From: Streptomyces cyaneochromogenes
GTDB lineage: Bacteria > Actinomycetota > Actinomycetes > Streptomycetales > Streptomycetaceae
Assembly (NCBI RefSeq): GCF_003963535.1
Contig: NZ_CP034539.1
Location: 1,550,001 to 1,614,000 of the forward strand
Direction of reading: 5' to 3'
DNA length: 64,000 bases
Shown: in pieces, positions 19,994 through 29,240 of the stretch
Position numbering within the stretch: position 1 is the first letter of the stretch
How the letters are laid out: the number at the start of each line of letters is the position of its first letter
The notes under the pieces: model-generated
Told to the model about the DNA's origin: nothing
Databases searched by the model: none
What the model saw: only the letters and a program-made list of their open reading frames with translations
Made by a program: the position numbers and the translations under genes

Positions 19994-19996
19994 GGT

Positions 19997-20200
19997 GTGC
20001 CGGTGTTGGACTGCCCGAGGCATCTTGAGGCGGACGTGGCCGCCGACGGACCGGACACGGCTCTGTGGACCCTCGGGCCGGTACTCATGATGCCGGCCCG
20101 CCCGGAGCGGGACGCCGCTTTCGAGCACCGGATGACTCGGGAGACATGGGCGTGCCTGGCAAATCTCGCCGGGCGCGCCCGTACCTTCTCCGGTACCTAG
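19997..20200 (+). CDS. Possible small hypothetical gene
   Basis: 67 codons from a GTG just after bioD. No recognised family. Third-position GC is about 82%, lower than in neighbouring genes, and the last codons overlap the end of the convergent LuxR-type gene. It may be real or chance. Confidence 0.25.
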   Translation: MPVLDCPRHLEADVAADGPDTALWTLGPVLMMPARPERDAAFEHRMTRETWACLANLAGRARTFSGT

Positions 20201-23200
20201 ACAGCCTCGCTCTCGTCGCTCTCGGCGAGGAGCCGGACCAGCTCGATGCGGGAGCGGATGCCCAGGCGGGTGAAGACGCCTCGCAGGTGGTGGTCGATGG
20301 TGCGCGGGCTGAGGGCCAGGCGGCCCGCGATCTCGCGGTTGGTCGCGCCCTCCGCCGCCATCCGCGCGACCAGAAGCTGTTGTGCCGTGAGACGGGCGAC
20401 GCCGGCGTCGGGGCCGGCCGGCACGGGGGCTGCCGGGGTGCCGAGGGCGCGGAGTTCGGTGCGGGCCTGGGCCGCGCAGTGCGGGGCGCCGAAGGAGTCG
20501 AAGGCTTCCAGCGCGCTGTGCAGGCGGTCGCGGGCCTCCGTACGGCGACGCAGTCGGCGCAGGGCGCTGCCGAACAGGAGCTCCGTGCGGGCACGTTCGA
20601 AGTCGCGGGTGCCATGGGAGTGCAGGTCGAGTGCCGTGCGGTAGTGCTCGACGGCTTCCTCCCCCGGAGCGAGCAGGGCGCGGCAGCGGGCGCTGAGGGC
20701 CAGGTCGTCGGGGCTGCGCACGGTGCTCGCCCAGCGGTGGTAGTCGGCGTGCGCGACCCGGGCGACCCTCGTGTCCCCCGTGCGGACGGCGGCCTCCACG
20801 TAGTGCGGGGTGGCCAGGTGGCGGACGGCCCGGTGGCCGTGTCCGGGCCCGAACCCGGCGAGGGCGCGCAGCCGGGCCGCCGCCGCGGCGAAGCGGCCGC
20901 TGCTCAGGTCGAGGAAGGCGAGCGCCCACTGGGCGAGGGCGGCGGGCAGGCCCAGCCCGTGGGTGAGGGCGTACGACCGCGCGGTCGCGGCGCGTTCGTG
21001 GCAGACCTCGGCGTCTCCGGTGAGCGCCGCGAACATCGCGAGGGCGGCCTGCAGATGACAGGCGCCGTTGTCCTGACCGGTGGCGTGGGCCTGCCACAGC
21101 GCGTCGGCCGCTGCGGCCTCGCCGGCCCTGGGGCGCCCCGTCCAGAAGTCGGCGTACGCGCGGAACTCCATGGCCTGCGGCACGGTCACCGGGGTACCCA
21201 GCGCCCTCGCGGAGGCGGCCGCGCGGACGGTCGCGGTGACCGCGCGGGTGTGGTCGCCGAGGAGCAGCGCGGCGATCCCGGCGTGGATCAGGACGGTGGG
21301 GTCACCGCCCGGCCCACACCTGCCTGCCGCCGCCTTCAGCAGGTCCCGCGCGTCCTCGTACCGCCCGTCGAAGGCGGCCACGAGCCCGGCCAACGTGCCG
21401 GGCGGCACGAGACCGTGCCGATCGGCGACCCGGGCGGCCTCACGCAGACGGCGTACGTCTCCGGTGTAGATGGCGGCTTCGGTGACTCGGGCGAGGAGGT
21501 GGGCGGCCGGGGTGGAGGCCCCGGGGAGGGGCGCCGTGAGGGTGGAGGTATGGGTGGGGGTCGGCGTGACAGTGGGTGACGCGGCGGGGGCTATGGGCTG
21601 GGAGGCGTTGTGCCCTGTGGGCTGGGAGGCGTTGCGCGCTGTGGGCCGGGAGGAGTTGTGCGCTGTCGGCCGGGAGGCCCTCGCCGCCGAGCCCGCCGAC
21701 CGCAGAACGGCGTCGTCAGCGGCGACTGCGCAGCCTGCGCCATCCACACCGCCGGGGTCCGAAGCAGCCGAAGCGGAGGGCACCACCAGGCCCGTCGACA
21801 CCACGGCCTCCGCCACACCCGTGGGCTTCGCTACCCCCGCCGCGCCCTTCGGCCTCGCGACGCCCGACGCGCCCGTGGGCCCCACAACTTCCGGCACACC
21901 CGAGGGCTTCGCCACCCCCGCCGCGCCCTTCGGCCCCGCGACCCCCGACACACCCGTGGACCCCGCAACCTCCGCCACGCCCATGCGCTGCGCGACGCCC
22001 GACACCCCCGTGGCCTCCACAACCTCCGCCACACCCGAGGGCTCCGTTACCCCCGCCGCGCCCTTCGACCCCGCGACGCCTGACGCCCCCGTGCGCCCCA
22101 CAACCTCCGCCACGCCCATGCGCTGCGCGACGCCCGACCCACCGACGGGCTCCACAACTTCCGCCACACCCGTGGGCTCCGTTACCCCCATCGCACCCTT
22201 GGGCCACGCGACGCCCGACACACCCTTGGGCCCCGCGACGCCCGACACACCCGGGGGCCCCACGACGCCTGTCACACCCGCGGGCTTCGCAGCCTCCGCC
22301 ACACCCGTGGGCCCCGCGACGACCGACACACCGCTCGGCCCCGCGACACCCGCCACACCCGTCGCCCCACCAATCTCCGCCACACCCGTCGCCCCCACGA
22401 CCGCGCCCCCCTCCGCCACGGCCCGCACCACCCCCATCAACAACGCGTCGAACGCCTCCGCGGCGTTCCCCGCCCGAAGGGCCAGCACCCCGCTCAACGC
22501 GTCGTCGGAGACGGTCGCCGCCAGCCTGCGCGCCCGGTCGCCGTCGCCCGACCGCCAGGCGTACGCGGCGGCCCGGGCCAGCAGGCGGGCCTGCTCGGAC
22601 GGGTCGGGGCACAGCGTTGCGGCCCGCTCGGCCAGCGCGCGTGCCACCGACAGTCGACCCGCCTCCCCCGCCTTGCCCGCGGCGGCGCCGAGCTCCGCCG
22701 CCAGGCGTGCGCTGGGGCCGAGCGCCCCCGCGCCCCGGTGCCAGGAGCGCCACGGCGTCTCGCCCTCGCCGCGCAGCACGCGGGCCAGCAGGCGGTGGAC
22801 GTCGCGGCGGTCGGCCGGGGAGCCCGTCTCGTAGGCCGCGATCCGCATCCAGGCGTCGCGGAACACCACCCCGCCCGCTCCCGCGTGCGCGACCCCGGCC
22901 GCCTCGGCGGCGTCCAGCAGCCGGGTGTCGAGGCGGGCGGCCACGACGGCACGCGGGAAGGCGTCGGTGGGGACGGGGTACTGGTCGGCCGCGGCGAGGA
23001 GCAGCAGCAGGCGCGTGTCGTCGGGCAACGCCCTGATCTCCGCCCGGCGTTCACGCAGCAGGGACGGGGCCAGTTCGGCCGGCTCCGTGGGCAGCGGGTC
23101 GACGCCCGTCGCCTGGCGGTCGGTCAGGCACGGGGCCAGTTCGGCGGCGGCGCGCGGATCGCCGTGCACGGCACGCAGCACGCGGACGCGGACCCCTTCC

Positions 23201-23289
23201 GGAAGGAGGGCGTCCGGCTGTCGCCACGCGTCCGTGCGCCGCAGTGGCGAAGTGCGGTCGAGGGGCGGGGGGTTCACCGGAGTCACCAC
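20197..23289 (-). CDS. Large LuxR-type regulator lacking the ATPase N-terminus, with nonapeptide repeats
   Basis: 1030 residues. The C-terminus (about 965-1020) is a LuxR HTH (EGATNREIAGRLALSPRTID). Before it lies a long TPR-like helical region, and residues 85-250 resemble the part after the NTPase module in Streptomyces LAL regulators (RALPDDTRLLLLLAAADQ; VFRDAWMR). No Walker A or B motif is present. Between them (about 296-498) sit some 22 nine-residue repeats of type GVxxVxxPx. GTG 23289 has no ribosome site, and TAACGT stands about 10 bp upstream, so a leaderless message is plausible. Confidence 0.85.
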   Translation of the reverse strand: MVTPVNPPPLDRTSPLRRTDAWRQPDALLPEGVRVRVLRAVHGDPRAAAELAPCLTDRQATGVDPLPTEPAELAPSLLRERRAEIRALPDDTRLLLLLAAADQYPVPTDAFPRAVVAARLDTRLLDAAEAAGVAHAGAGGVVFRDAWMRIAAYETGSPADRRDVHRLLARVLRGEGETPWRSWHRGAGALGPSARLAAELGAAAGKAGEAGRLSVARALAERAATLCPDPSEQARLLARAAAYAWRSGDGDRARRLAATVSDDALSGVLALRAGNAAEAFDALLMGVVRAVAEGGAVVGATGVAEIGGATGVAGVAGPSGVSVVAGPTGVAEAAKPAGVTGVVGPPGVSGVAGPKGVSGVAWPKGAMGVTEPTGVAEVVEPVGGSGVAQRMGVAEVVGRTGASGVAGSKGAAGVTEPSGVAEVVEATGVSGVAQRMGVAEVAGSTGVSGVAGPKGAAGVAKPSGVPEVVGPTGASGVARPKGAAGVAKPTGVAEAVVSTGLVVPSASAASDPGGVDGAGCAVAADDAVLRSAGSAARASRPTAHNSSRPTARNASQPTGHNASQPIAPAASPTVTPTPTHTSTLTAPLPGASTPAAHLLARVTEAAIYTGDVRRLREAARVADRHGLVPPGTLAGLVAAFDGRYEDARDLLKAAAGRCGPGGDPTVLIHAGIAALLLGDHTRAVTATVRAAASARALGTPVTVPQAMEFRAYADFWTGRPRAGEAAAADALWQAHATGQDNGACHLQAALAMFAALTGDAEVCHERAATARSYALTHGLGLPAALAQWALAFLDLSSGRFAAAAARLRALAGFGPGHGHRAVRHLATPHYVEAAVRTGDTRVARVAHADYHRWASTVRSPDDLALSARCRALLAPGEEAVEHYRTALDLHSHGTRDFERARTELLFGSALRRLRRRTEARDRLHSALEAFDSFGAPHCAAQARTELRALGTPAAPVPAGPDAGVARLTAQQLLVARMAAEGATNREIAGRLALSPRTIDHHLRGVFTRLGIRSRIELVRLLAESDESEAV
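21795..22405. repeat. 27-bp coding minisatellite, about 22 copies
   Basis: On the + strand units such as CCCGCGACGCCCGACACACC recur every 27 bp with base changes. They stay in frame within the LuxR-type gene and give a degenerate nonapeptide (GVAxVVxPT and variants). Longer alternation of two unit types every 54-81 bp suggests expansion by slippage plus unit duplication. Confidence 0.95.
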
Positions 23290-23404
23290 ACAAATGACGT
23301 TACTGGCGAGTTAATTGAACCGTAAAGACCGGCGATTTCACCGATGCGGCGCGCGTAGACCCGGCTCGACACTCCTGACAACCCCACACGTTTCAGGAGG
23401 CATC

Positions 23405-24091
23405 ATGCAGCGCACCACGCGTCGCATCGCCATGGCCTGTTCGGCCCTGGCCACCACGCTCCTTCTGTCACTGTCCCTCTCCCCCACACCCGCGCACGCC
23501 GCGACCCACGACCCCGTCGTCTTCGTGCACGGCCTCAGCAGCTCGGCGAGCAGCTGGGACGACTGGGTCGGCTACTTCAAGGCCGACGGCTACAGCGCCT
23601 CCGAGCTGGACGCGTTCTCGTACGACTGGGCCCAGTCGAACGCCACCACCGCCCAGCAGCTCTCGACCGAGATCAGAAACGTGCTCGCCCGGACCGGCGC
23701 CTCGAAGGTCGACGTGGTGGTCCACTCCATGGGCGCGCTCAGCTCCCGCTACTACCTCAAGAACCTCGGCGGGACGTCGTACGTCGACGACTTCGTCTCC
23801 ACGGCCGGCGTGAACCACGGCACGTCCACCGCCTCGTGGTGCGCGTGGCTGTACACCTCGTGCGCGGAGATGAACACCGGCAGTTCGTTCCTGGCCTCCC
23901 TGAACTCCGGCGACGAGACCCCGGGCAGCGTGTCGTACGCGAGCTACTGGTCGAACTGCGACGACGCGCTCACACCCGACACCACCGCGATCCTCAGCGG
24001 CGCCACGAACGTCGAGGTCGGCTGTGTGTCGCACACCGACATGAACAACGACCACGGCGTGTACGAGCAGGTCCGGGACTTCATCGGCTGA
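23405..24091 (+). CDS. Secreted class-2 lipase/esterase (alpha/beta hydrolase)
   Basis: 228 residues. Signal peptide about 1-32 (cleavage after AHA). Oxyanion region [17 protein letters not shown], nucleophile Ser in [17 protein letters not shown], and a late [14 protein letters not shown] carrying the likely catalytic His. The order and length match LipA-like triacylglycerol lipases. Four Cys after residue 140 could form two disulfides. GGAGG precedes ATG 23405. Confidence 0.88.
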   Translation: MQRTTRRIAMACSALATTLLLSLSLSPTPAHAATHDPVVFVHGLSSSASSWDDWVGYFKADGYSASELDAFSYDWAQSNATTAQQLSTEIRNVLARTGASKVDVVVHSMGALSSRYYLKNLGGTSYVDDFVSTAGVNHGTSTASWCAWLYTSCAEMNTGSSFLASLNSGDETPGSVSYASYWSNCDDALTPDTTAILSGATNVEVGCVSHTDMNNDHGVYEQVRDFIG

Positions 24092-24236
24092 GGCCGAGCC
24101 CGCCTGAACGACACCACACGACAGCCACAGGACAGCAGTACGACGGCCGCGCGACGGTCACAGCGACAGCGGGGGGTGCGCCGGGCCCGTACGGGGGAGA
24201 ATCGGGAGTGAGTCCCCTTCCGTCCGGGAGGTACCC

Positions 24237-24938
24237 ATGGCCCTACGGTCCCTACGGCCCACCGGCTCCGGCAAGGTGTCACGGGATGCCGTGCACCACC
24301 CGCTGTTCGCCCGTTTCTACGCCCGGCTCAGCGTCAACGCCGAGTCCCGGATGGGCATGGGCGACATCCGCGAACGGCTGCTGGCCGGGCTGTCCGGCCG
24401 GGTGATCGAGATCGGCGCGGGCAACGGCCTGAACTTCGCCCACTACCCGAGCGCGGTCTCGGAAGTCGTCGCCATCGAACCGGAGCGCCTGCTGCGGAAG
24501 TTGGCGGTGGAGTCCGCGCTGCGCGCCGGGGTGCCGGTGGACGTGGTGCCGGGTGCTGCGGAGGCGCTGCCGGTCAAGAGCGAGGCCTTCGACGCGGTGG
24601 TGCTCTCCCTGGTGCTGTGCAGTGTGCGGGACGTGCCGCGGGCGCTCGGTGAGGTACGGCGGGTGCTGCGGCCCGGCGGTGTCGTGCGGTTCTTCGAGCA
24701 CGGCCGGGGCGGCGGGCCCGCGATGCACTTCACGCAGCGCGCGCTGGACCGGACGGTGTGGCCGCTGGTGAGCGGCGGCTGCCATGTCTCGCGCGAGCCG
24801 CTCGCCGCGTTGCGGACGGCCGGGTTCGAGCTCGGCCCCGTCCGGCGGGTGATGATGCCGGAGAAGGGGCCGGTGCTCCCGTCGTCGTACTGCGTACTGG
24901 GCACGGCGTGGCGGCCGGCCGAGGAGCGGCCCGTCTGA
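24237..24938 (+). CDS. SAM-dependent methyltransferase (class I)
   Basis: 233 residues. Motif I VIEIGAGNGLNFAHYP, acidic end of strand 2 (VVAIEPE), motif II region FDAVVLSLVLCSV and RVLRPGGVVRFFEHG. Substrate not predictable; the family includes small-molecule and lipid methyltransferases. GGGAGG precedes the ATG. Its stop abuts the stop of the convergent toxin-like gene with no gap. Confidence 0.88.
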   Translation: MALRSLRPTGSGKVSRDAVHHPLFARFYARLSVNAESRMGMGDIRERLLAGLSGRVIEIGAGNGLNFAHYPSAVSEVVAIEPERLLRKLAVESALRAGVPVDVVPGAAEALPVKSEAFDAVVLSLVLCSVRDVPRALGEVRRVLRPGGVVRFFEHGRGGGPAMHFTQRALDRTVWPLVSGGCHVSREPLAALRTAGFELGPVRRVMMPEKGPVLPSSYCVLGTAWRPAEERPV

Positions 24939-25313
24939 TCACAGGCTCCACTGGCGCAGTTCGCGGGCGATGTCCTCGACCGAGGCCTCCCCGCTCTTGA
25001 CCAGCCGGGCCAGGTCACGCACCTGTTCGGGCGAGGTGACGACCTTGAGGCCGCTGGCGACCAGGTAGGCGTAGGCCACGGCGGAGGCGAACAGCGCGTT
25101 GGAGCGCTCCAACGCCGGGACGTGGATGAGCAGTTGGAGCAGGGCCGCGGCGCGGGCCTGCGGGCTGTCGTAGACGGGGATGTCGAATATCTCGGCCTGA
25201 TGGCGGGCGACGGCGGCGACGAGAGCTCCCCAGTCGGTGACCTGAGGGTCCCCGGGTGTGCGCTTCTCGGCGAGCATCAGCAGCCAGGCAAGGTCGATGG
25301 TCAGATTGCTCAA
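24939..25313 (-). CDS. Fic/Doc-like toxin component with degenerate active site
   Basis: 124 residues. All-helical, Doc-like length; the closest match I know is the actinobacterial Fic-family toxin-antitoxin toxin group. Where Doc has HxFxDGN(K)R, this protein has HVPALERSNALF (His64, Asn72), so phosphate-binding Gly and Arg are absent. It may have another activity or be inactive. Encoded 4 bp after an RHH antitoxin gene. Confidence 0.75.
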   Translation of the reverse strand: MSNLTIDLAWLLMLAEKRTPGDPQVTDWGALVAAVARHQAEIFDIPVYDSPQARAAALLQLLIHVPALERSNALFASAVAYAYLVASGLKVVTSPEQVRDLARLVKSGEASVEDIARELRQWSL

Positions 25314-25317
25314 CGGA

Positions 25318-25545
25318 TCAGCGGCGACCTTCGCGCTCCGCGCCGAATTCCTCGGCGAAGACGGACTCGTACTGCTTCATGAAATCGGCGGCGGCGTCCA
25401 CGAAGGTGTGGCCGACCTCCCCGGTGTCCTTTCTGACCAGCTCCTCGATGTAGCGGTTGACGCTCATCCCACGGGCCAGGGCACGTTCGCGAGCGGCGCG
25501 GGCCGTGCCCTCGTCGACTCTCACGTTCAGCTGGGTCTTCGCCAT
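25318..25545 (-). CDS. Ribbon-helix-helix antitoxin
   Basis: 75 residues. N-terminal RHH (KTQLNVRVDEGTARAARERA... MSVNRYIEELVRKD), then an acidic C-terminal tail likely to wrap the toxin. First gene of the pair; probably self-represses through the double GCTAGC site just upstream. Confidence 0.85.
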   Translation of the reverse strand: MAKTQLNVRVDEGTARAARERALARGMSVNRYIEELVRKDTGEVGHTFVDAAADFMKQYESVFAEEFGAEREGRR

Positions 25546-25553
25546 ACCTAGAA

Positions 25554-25573
25554 GCTAGCGCTCGGATGCTAGC
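25554..25573. promoter_or_regulatory. Paired GCTAGC sites upstream of the toxin-antitoxin operon
   Basis: GCTAGC-N8-GCTAGC, two identical 6-bp palindromes, 9 bp before the antitoxin start. RHH antitoxins bind such short tandem palindromes as dimers of dimers. Confidence 0.65.
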
Positions 25574-25737
25574 AACGGCAAGGGGGCCCAAGGGGTGAAG
25601 GGTGCCCCTTACATCGATATCAGGGGCCCGACCTGGGACGGAGACCGACCGGGACCTACGAGGGATACCAGGTGTGGGGTGGATCACATTACGCTCGGCT
25701 GGGACGAGGAGTCCGTGACGTCCGCGAGGAGGCGGTC

Positions 25738-26616
25738 TTGTCCAACGCAGCTGCGGAGCACGCCCCGAACCCCGCGTCGGCCGACGGGATCGCGGCCCGC
25801 GCCCGCGGTCTGACCAAGGCCTACGGCTCGGGCGAGACGACCGTGCTCGCCCTCGACTCGGTGGACGTGGACATCGCGCGCGGCCGCTTCACGGCGGTCA
25901 TGGGGCCGTCGGGTTCCGGGAAGTCCACGCTGATGCACTGCCTCGCGGGCCTCGACAACGTCTCGGCCGGGCAGGTGTGGCTCGGCGACACCGAGATCAC
26001 CGGGCTGCGGGAGCGCGAGCTGACCCGGCTGCGGCGGGACCGGATCGGCTTCATGTTCCAGTCGTTCAACCTCATCCCGACCCTGAACGCGGCCGAGAAC
26101 ATCACCCTGCCCATGGACATCGCCGGCAAGAAGCCGGACGAGAAGTGGCTGGACCAGGTCATCGACACGCTGGGCCTGCGCGATCGCCTCAAGCACCGGC
26201 CGTCCCAGCTCTCCGGCGGCCAGCAGCAGCGCGTCGCCTGTGCCCGCGCGCTGGCCTCCCGGCCCGAGCTGATCTTCGCCGACGAGCCCACCGGCAACCT
26301 CGACTCGCGGGCCGGTCTGGAGGTGCTCGGCTTCCTGCGGGAGGCCGTGGACCAGCTGGGGCAGACCGTGGTCATGGTCACCCACGACCCGGGCGCCGCC
26401 GCCCACTCCGACCTGGTGCTCTTCCTCGGGGACGGGCGGATCGTCGACGAGATGGAGCGGCCGACGGCGGAAGCCGTGCTGGAGCGGATGCGCCTCTTTG
26501 CCGGGGGTGACCCGCAGACCCCCGGCTTCGACGTGGTCCGCGGCCGGTCCGACGGCAGCGGTCCCCCGCCAGGAGCGATTCCCACCACCGGCAACCCGTC
26601 GCCCGAGGAGCCCTGA
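25738..26616 (+). CDS. ABC transporter ATP-binding protein (MacB/LolD type)
   Basis: 292 residues. Walker A GPSGSGKST, Q-loop FMFQSFNLIPTLNAAEN, signature LSGGQQQRVACARAL, Walker B LIFADEPTGNLDS and the switch His in VMVTHDPGAAAHS. The Glu after Walker B and NLDS are typical of MacB/LolCDE/FtsE. TTG 25738 has GAGGAGG 5 bp upstream and is preferred to a GTG at 25672. Followed after 3 bp by its permease. A hairpin AAGGGG-N9-CCCCTT (25590-25610) stands upstream. Confidence 0.92.
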   Translation: MSNAAAEHAPNPASADGIAARARGLTKAYGSGETTVLALDSVDVDIARGRFTAVMGPSGSGKSTLMHCLAGLDNVSAGQVWLGDTEITGLRERELTRLRRDRIGFMFQSFNLIPTLNAAENITLPMDIAGKKPDEKWLDQVIDTLGLRDRLKHRPSQLSGGQQQRVACARALASRPELIFADEPTGNLDSRAGLEVLGFLREAVDQLGQTVVMVTHDPGAAAHSDLVLFLGDGRIVDEMERPTAEAVLERMRLFAGGDPQTPGFDVVRGRSDGSGPPPGAIPTTGNPSPEEP

Positions 26617-26619
26617 CCC

Positions 26620-29193
26620 GTGCTGAAGGCGACCCTCAGGAGCTTCCTCGCCCACAAGGGGCGGCTGCTGCTCTCCGCCCTGGCGGTGATCCTGTCCGTG
26701 GCGTTCGTCGCGGGCAGCCTGATCTTCTCGGACACCGTCAGCCGCACCTTCGACCGGCTCTTCGCCTCGACCGCCGCCGACGTCACCGTGACCCCGAGGG
26801 AGACCCTCGACGAGACGGTGCCCTCCGGCCAGACCCTGACCCTGCCGGCCTCGCTCGCCGACCGCCTGTCCCAGGTCCAGGGCGTCGCGGCGGCCCGCGC
26901 CGAAGTCGACGTGGAGGGCCTCACCGTCGCCGACGAGAACCGCGAGTCGGTGGGCCCGACCACCGGCGCCCCCACGATCGGCACCGCGTGGAACCCGACC
27001 GAGCGCAGCCCCGTGGAGCTCACCTCGGGCCACGCCCCGCAGGGCGACGGGCAGGCCCTGATCGACGCGGACACCGCCGACAGCAAGGACGTGCGGGTCG
27101 GCGACCGGCTCACGGTCATCGGGCAGGAGGGCTCCTTCCCGGTCGAGGTCGTCGGCATCGTCACCTTCACCACCACCAACCCCGGTGCCGCACTGGTCTT
27201 CTTCGACACCGCGACCGCGCAGACGAAGCTGCTGGGCGACCCGCGGGGCGCCACCGGCATCTCGGTGGACGCGGCCGAGGGCGTCAGCGACGCGGAGCTC
27301 AAGCGGCGCGTGGCCGACGCGCTCGGGTCCGACGCCGGCAGCTACGAGCTGCGCACCGCCGACGAGCAGGCCAAGTCGGACGTGGAACAGCTGGGCGGAT
27401 TCCTCGACATCATCAAGTACGTCATGCTCGGCTTCGCCGGGGTCGCGGTCCTCGTCGGCGTGTTCCTGATCGTCAACACGTTCTCGATGCTGATCGCCCA
27501 GCGCACCCGCGAGCTGGGCCTGCTGCGTGCACTGGGCGCCGACCGGCGCCAGGTGCGGCGCTCGGTCCTCACCGAGGCGCTGCTGCTCGGGCTGGTCGGC
27601 TCGACGCTGGGCCTCGCCGCCGGCATCGGGCTGGCCGTCGGACTCATCGAGCTGATGGGTCTGATGGGCATGAACATCAGGGCGAACGAGATGGTCGTCG
27701 GGTGGGTGACCCCGTTCACCGCCTACGTCGTCGGCCTCGGCGTCACCTTCGTCGCGGCGTACCTGCCGGCGCGGCGCGCGGCCGGTGTCTCGCCCATGGC
27801 GGCCCTCGCTGACGCCGAGATCGCCGAGATCGGGCGGCCGCTGCGGCTGCGCGCGGTGGCGGGCTCCGTAGTCGGCGCGGCCGGCGCGGCGGCGCTCGTG
27901 GGCTGTGCCGTGTCGTCGAAGACGTCGTCGGCGGCGTCCCTGCTGGGTCTCGGCGTACTGCTGACCCTCGTCGCGACCGTGATCGCGGGGCCGCTGCTCG
28001 TACGGCCCGTGATCCGGGTGCTCGGCGGGGCGTTCCCGGCGCTGTTCGGCTCGGTCGGCCGGATGAGCCAGCGCAACGCCCTGCGCAATCCGCGCCGCAC
28101 CGGGGCCACGGCGGCCGCCCTGATGGTGGGCCTCGCGCTGGTCGGCGGGATGTCGGTGGCCAGCGCTTCGATGACCAAGTCGTTCGACGAGCAGATCGAC
28201 AAAACGCTCGGCGCCGACTTCGTGGTGCAGAACAGCAACTTCGTGCCCTTCCCCAAGGAGGTCACCGAGCGGATCGAGGGCACCGAGGGCGTCGGGCTCG
28301 TGGTGCGCTCGCAGTTCGTGACGATCGCGGTGCGTATGCCGGACGGCGACCGTGTGAAGACCACCGCCGCGGGCTACGAACCCGAGCTCGACGAGGTCGC
28401 ACACATCACGTACGCGCAGGGCGACACCGCGGCCGCGCTCGCGGCCGGGAACCTCGCCATGGACAAGGACTTCGCCGAGGACCACGGCGTACGCGTCGGC
28501 GACACACTCCCCGTCGAGTTCCAGGGCGACCGGCGGGCCGAGCTGAGGGTCGGTGCCCTCACCGACCAGGAGTCCGCCGAGGGGTTCGGCGCGCAGGGCG
28601 GGATCTACTTCGGGCTGAGCACGCTGGAGAAGTACGCGCCGGGCGGGCAGGACGCGGCCGTGTACGTCAACGCCGCCTCCGGCACCGGCGACGACGATCT
28701 GCGGGCAGGCCTGGAGAAGACGCTCGACCCGTATCCGCAGGTGCAGGTCCGGGACATCGCGGACTACAAGGACCTGGTGCACGACCAGATCGCCGTACTG
28801 CTCTACCTCGTCTACGCCCTCCTCGGGCTCGCGATCATCATCGCCGTGCTGGGCGTGGTCAACACCCTCGCCCTGTCGGTCGTCGAGCGCACCCGGGAGA
28901 TCGGGCTGCTCAGGGCCATCGGGCTGGCCCGGCGGCAGCTGCGCCGGATGATCCGGCTGGAGTCGGTGGTGATCGCCGTGTTCGGCGCGGTCCTGGGCCT
29001 GGCGCTGGGGCTGGTGTGGGGCGTGTGCACCCAGCAGGTGCTGGCGTTGCAGGGCATGACGGCGCTGGCGATCCCCTGGGGCACGATGATCGCGGTGGTG
29101 ATCGGCTCGGCCGTGGTGGGCGTCGTGGCGGCGCTGCTGCCCGCGTTGCGTGCATCACGCATGAATGTGCTGGCGGCCATCGCGCACGAGTGA
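26620..29193 (+). CDS. FtsX-like ABC permease, two-repeat type
   Basis: 857 residues. Membrane helix near 16-36, large extracellular MacB-PCD domain, three helices about 265-390 (first FtsX repeat), a second short pair near 405-460, another outer domain, and the last three helices about 735-850 (second FtsX repeat, RTREIGLLRAIGLARRQLRRM). Such 8-10 helix permeases work mechanically with MacB-type ATPases in export or wall-lytic enzyme control. GTG start right after the ATPase gene. Confidence 0.92.
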   Translation: MLKATLRSFLAHKGRLLLSALAVILSVAFVAGSLIFSDTVSRTFDRLFASTAADVTVTPRETLDETVPSGQTLTLPASLADRLSQVQGVAAARAEVDVEGLTVADENRESVGPTTGAPTIGTAWNPTERSPVELTSGHAPQGDGQALIDADTADSKDVRVGDRLTVIGQEGSFPVEVVGIVTFTTTNPGAALVFFDTATAQTKLLGDPRGATGISVDAAEGVSDAELKRRVADALGSDAGSYELRTADEQAKSDVEQLGGFLDIIKYVMLGFAGVAVLVGVFLIVNTFSMLIAQRTRELGLLRALGADRRQVRRSVLTEALLLGLVGSTLGLAAGIGLAVGLIELMGLMGMNIRANEMVVGWVTPFTAYVVGLGVTFVAAYLPARRAAGVSPMAALADAEIAEIGRPLRLRAVAGSVVGAAGAAALVGCAVSSKTSSAASLLGLGVLLTLVATVIAGPLLVRPVIRVLGGAFPALFGSVGRMSQRNALRNPRRTGATAAALMVGLALVGGMSVASASMTKSFDEQIDKTLGADFVVQNSNFVPFPKEVTERIEGTEGVGLVVRSQFVTIAVRMPDGDRVKTTAAGYEPELDEVAHITYAQGDTAAALAAGNLAMDKDFAEDHGVRVGDTLPVEFQGDRRAELRVGALTDQESAEGFGAQGGIYFGLSTLEKYAPGGQDAAVYVNAASGTGDDDLRAGLEKTLDPYPQVQVRDIADYKDLVHDQIAVLLYLVYALLGLAIIIAVLGVVNTLALSVVERTREIGLLRAIGLARRQLRRMIRLESVVIAVFGAVLGLALGLVWGVCTQQVLALQGMTALAIPWGTMIAVVIGSAVVGVVAALLPALRASRMNVLAAIAHE

Positions 29194-29240
29194 TGGAATC
29201 GCGGGCAGGCACTCAAGTCCCTTGCAGGTGAGGAGAGTTC

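Noticed and set aside
21795..22405. CRISPR array
   Set aside because: Units are tandem without spacers, 27 bp, in frame within a gene.
21470..23036. Plus-strand open frames with Pro/Thr/Ala repeats over the minisatellite
   Set aside because: They are the complementary reading of the 27-bp repeats. The minus-strand frame links to a real LuxR HTH and a long helical domain.
25684..28782. 1032-codon minus-strand frame
   Set aside because: Antisense to the ABC ATPase and FtsX permease, both with full motifs.
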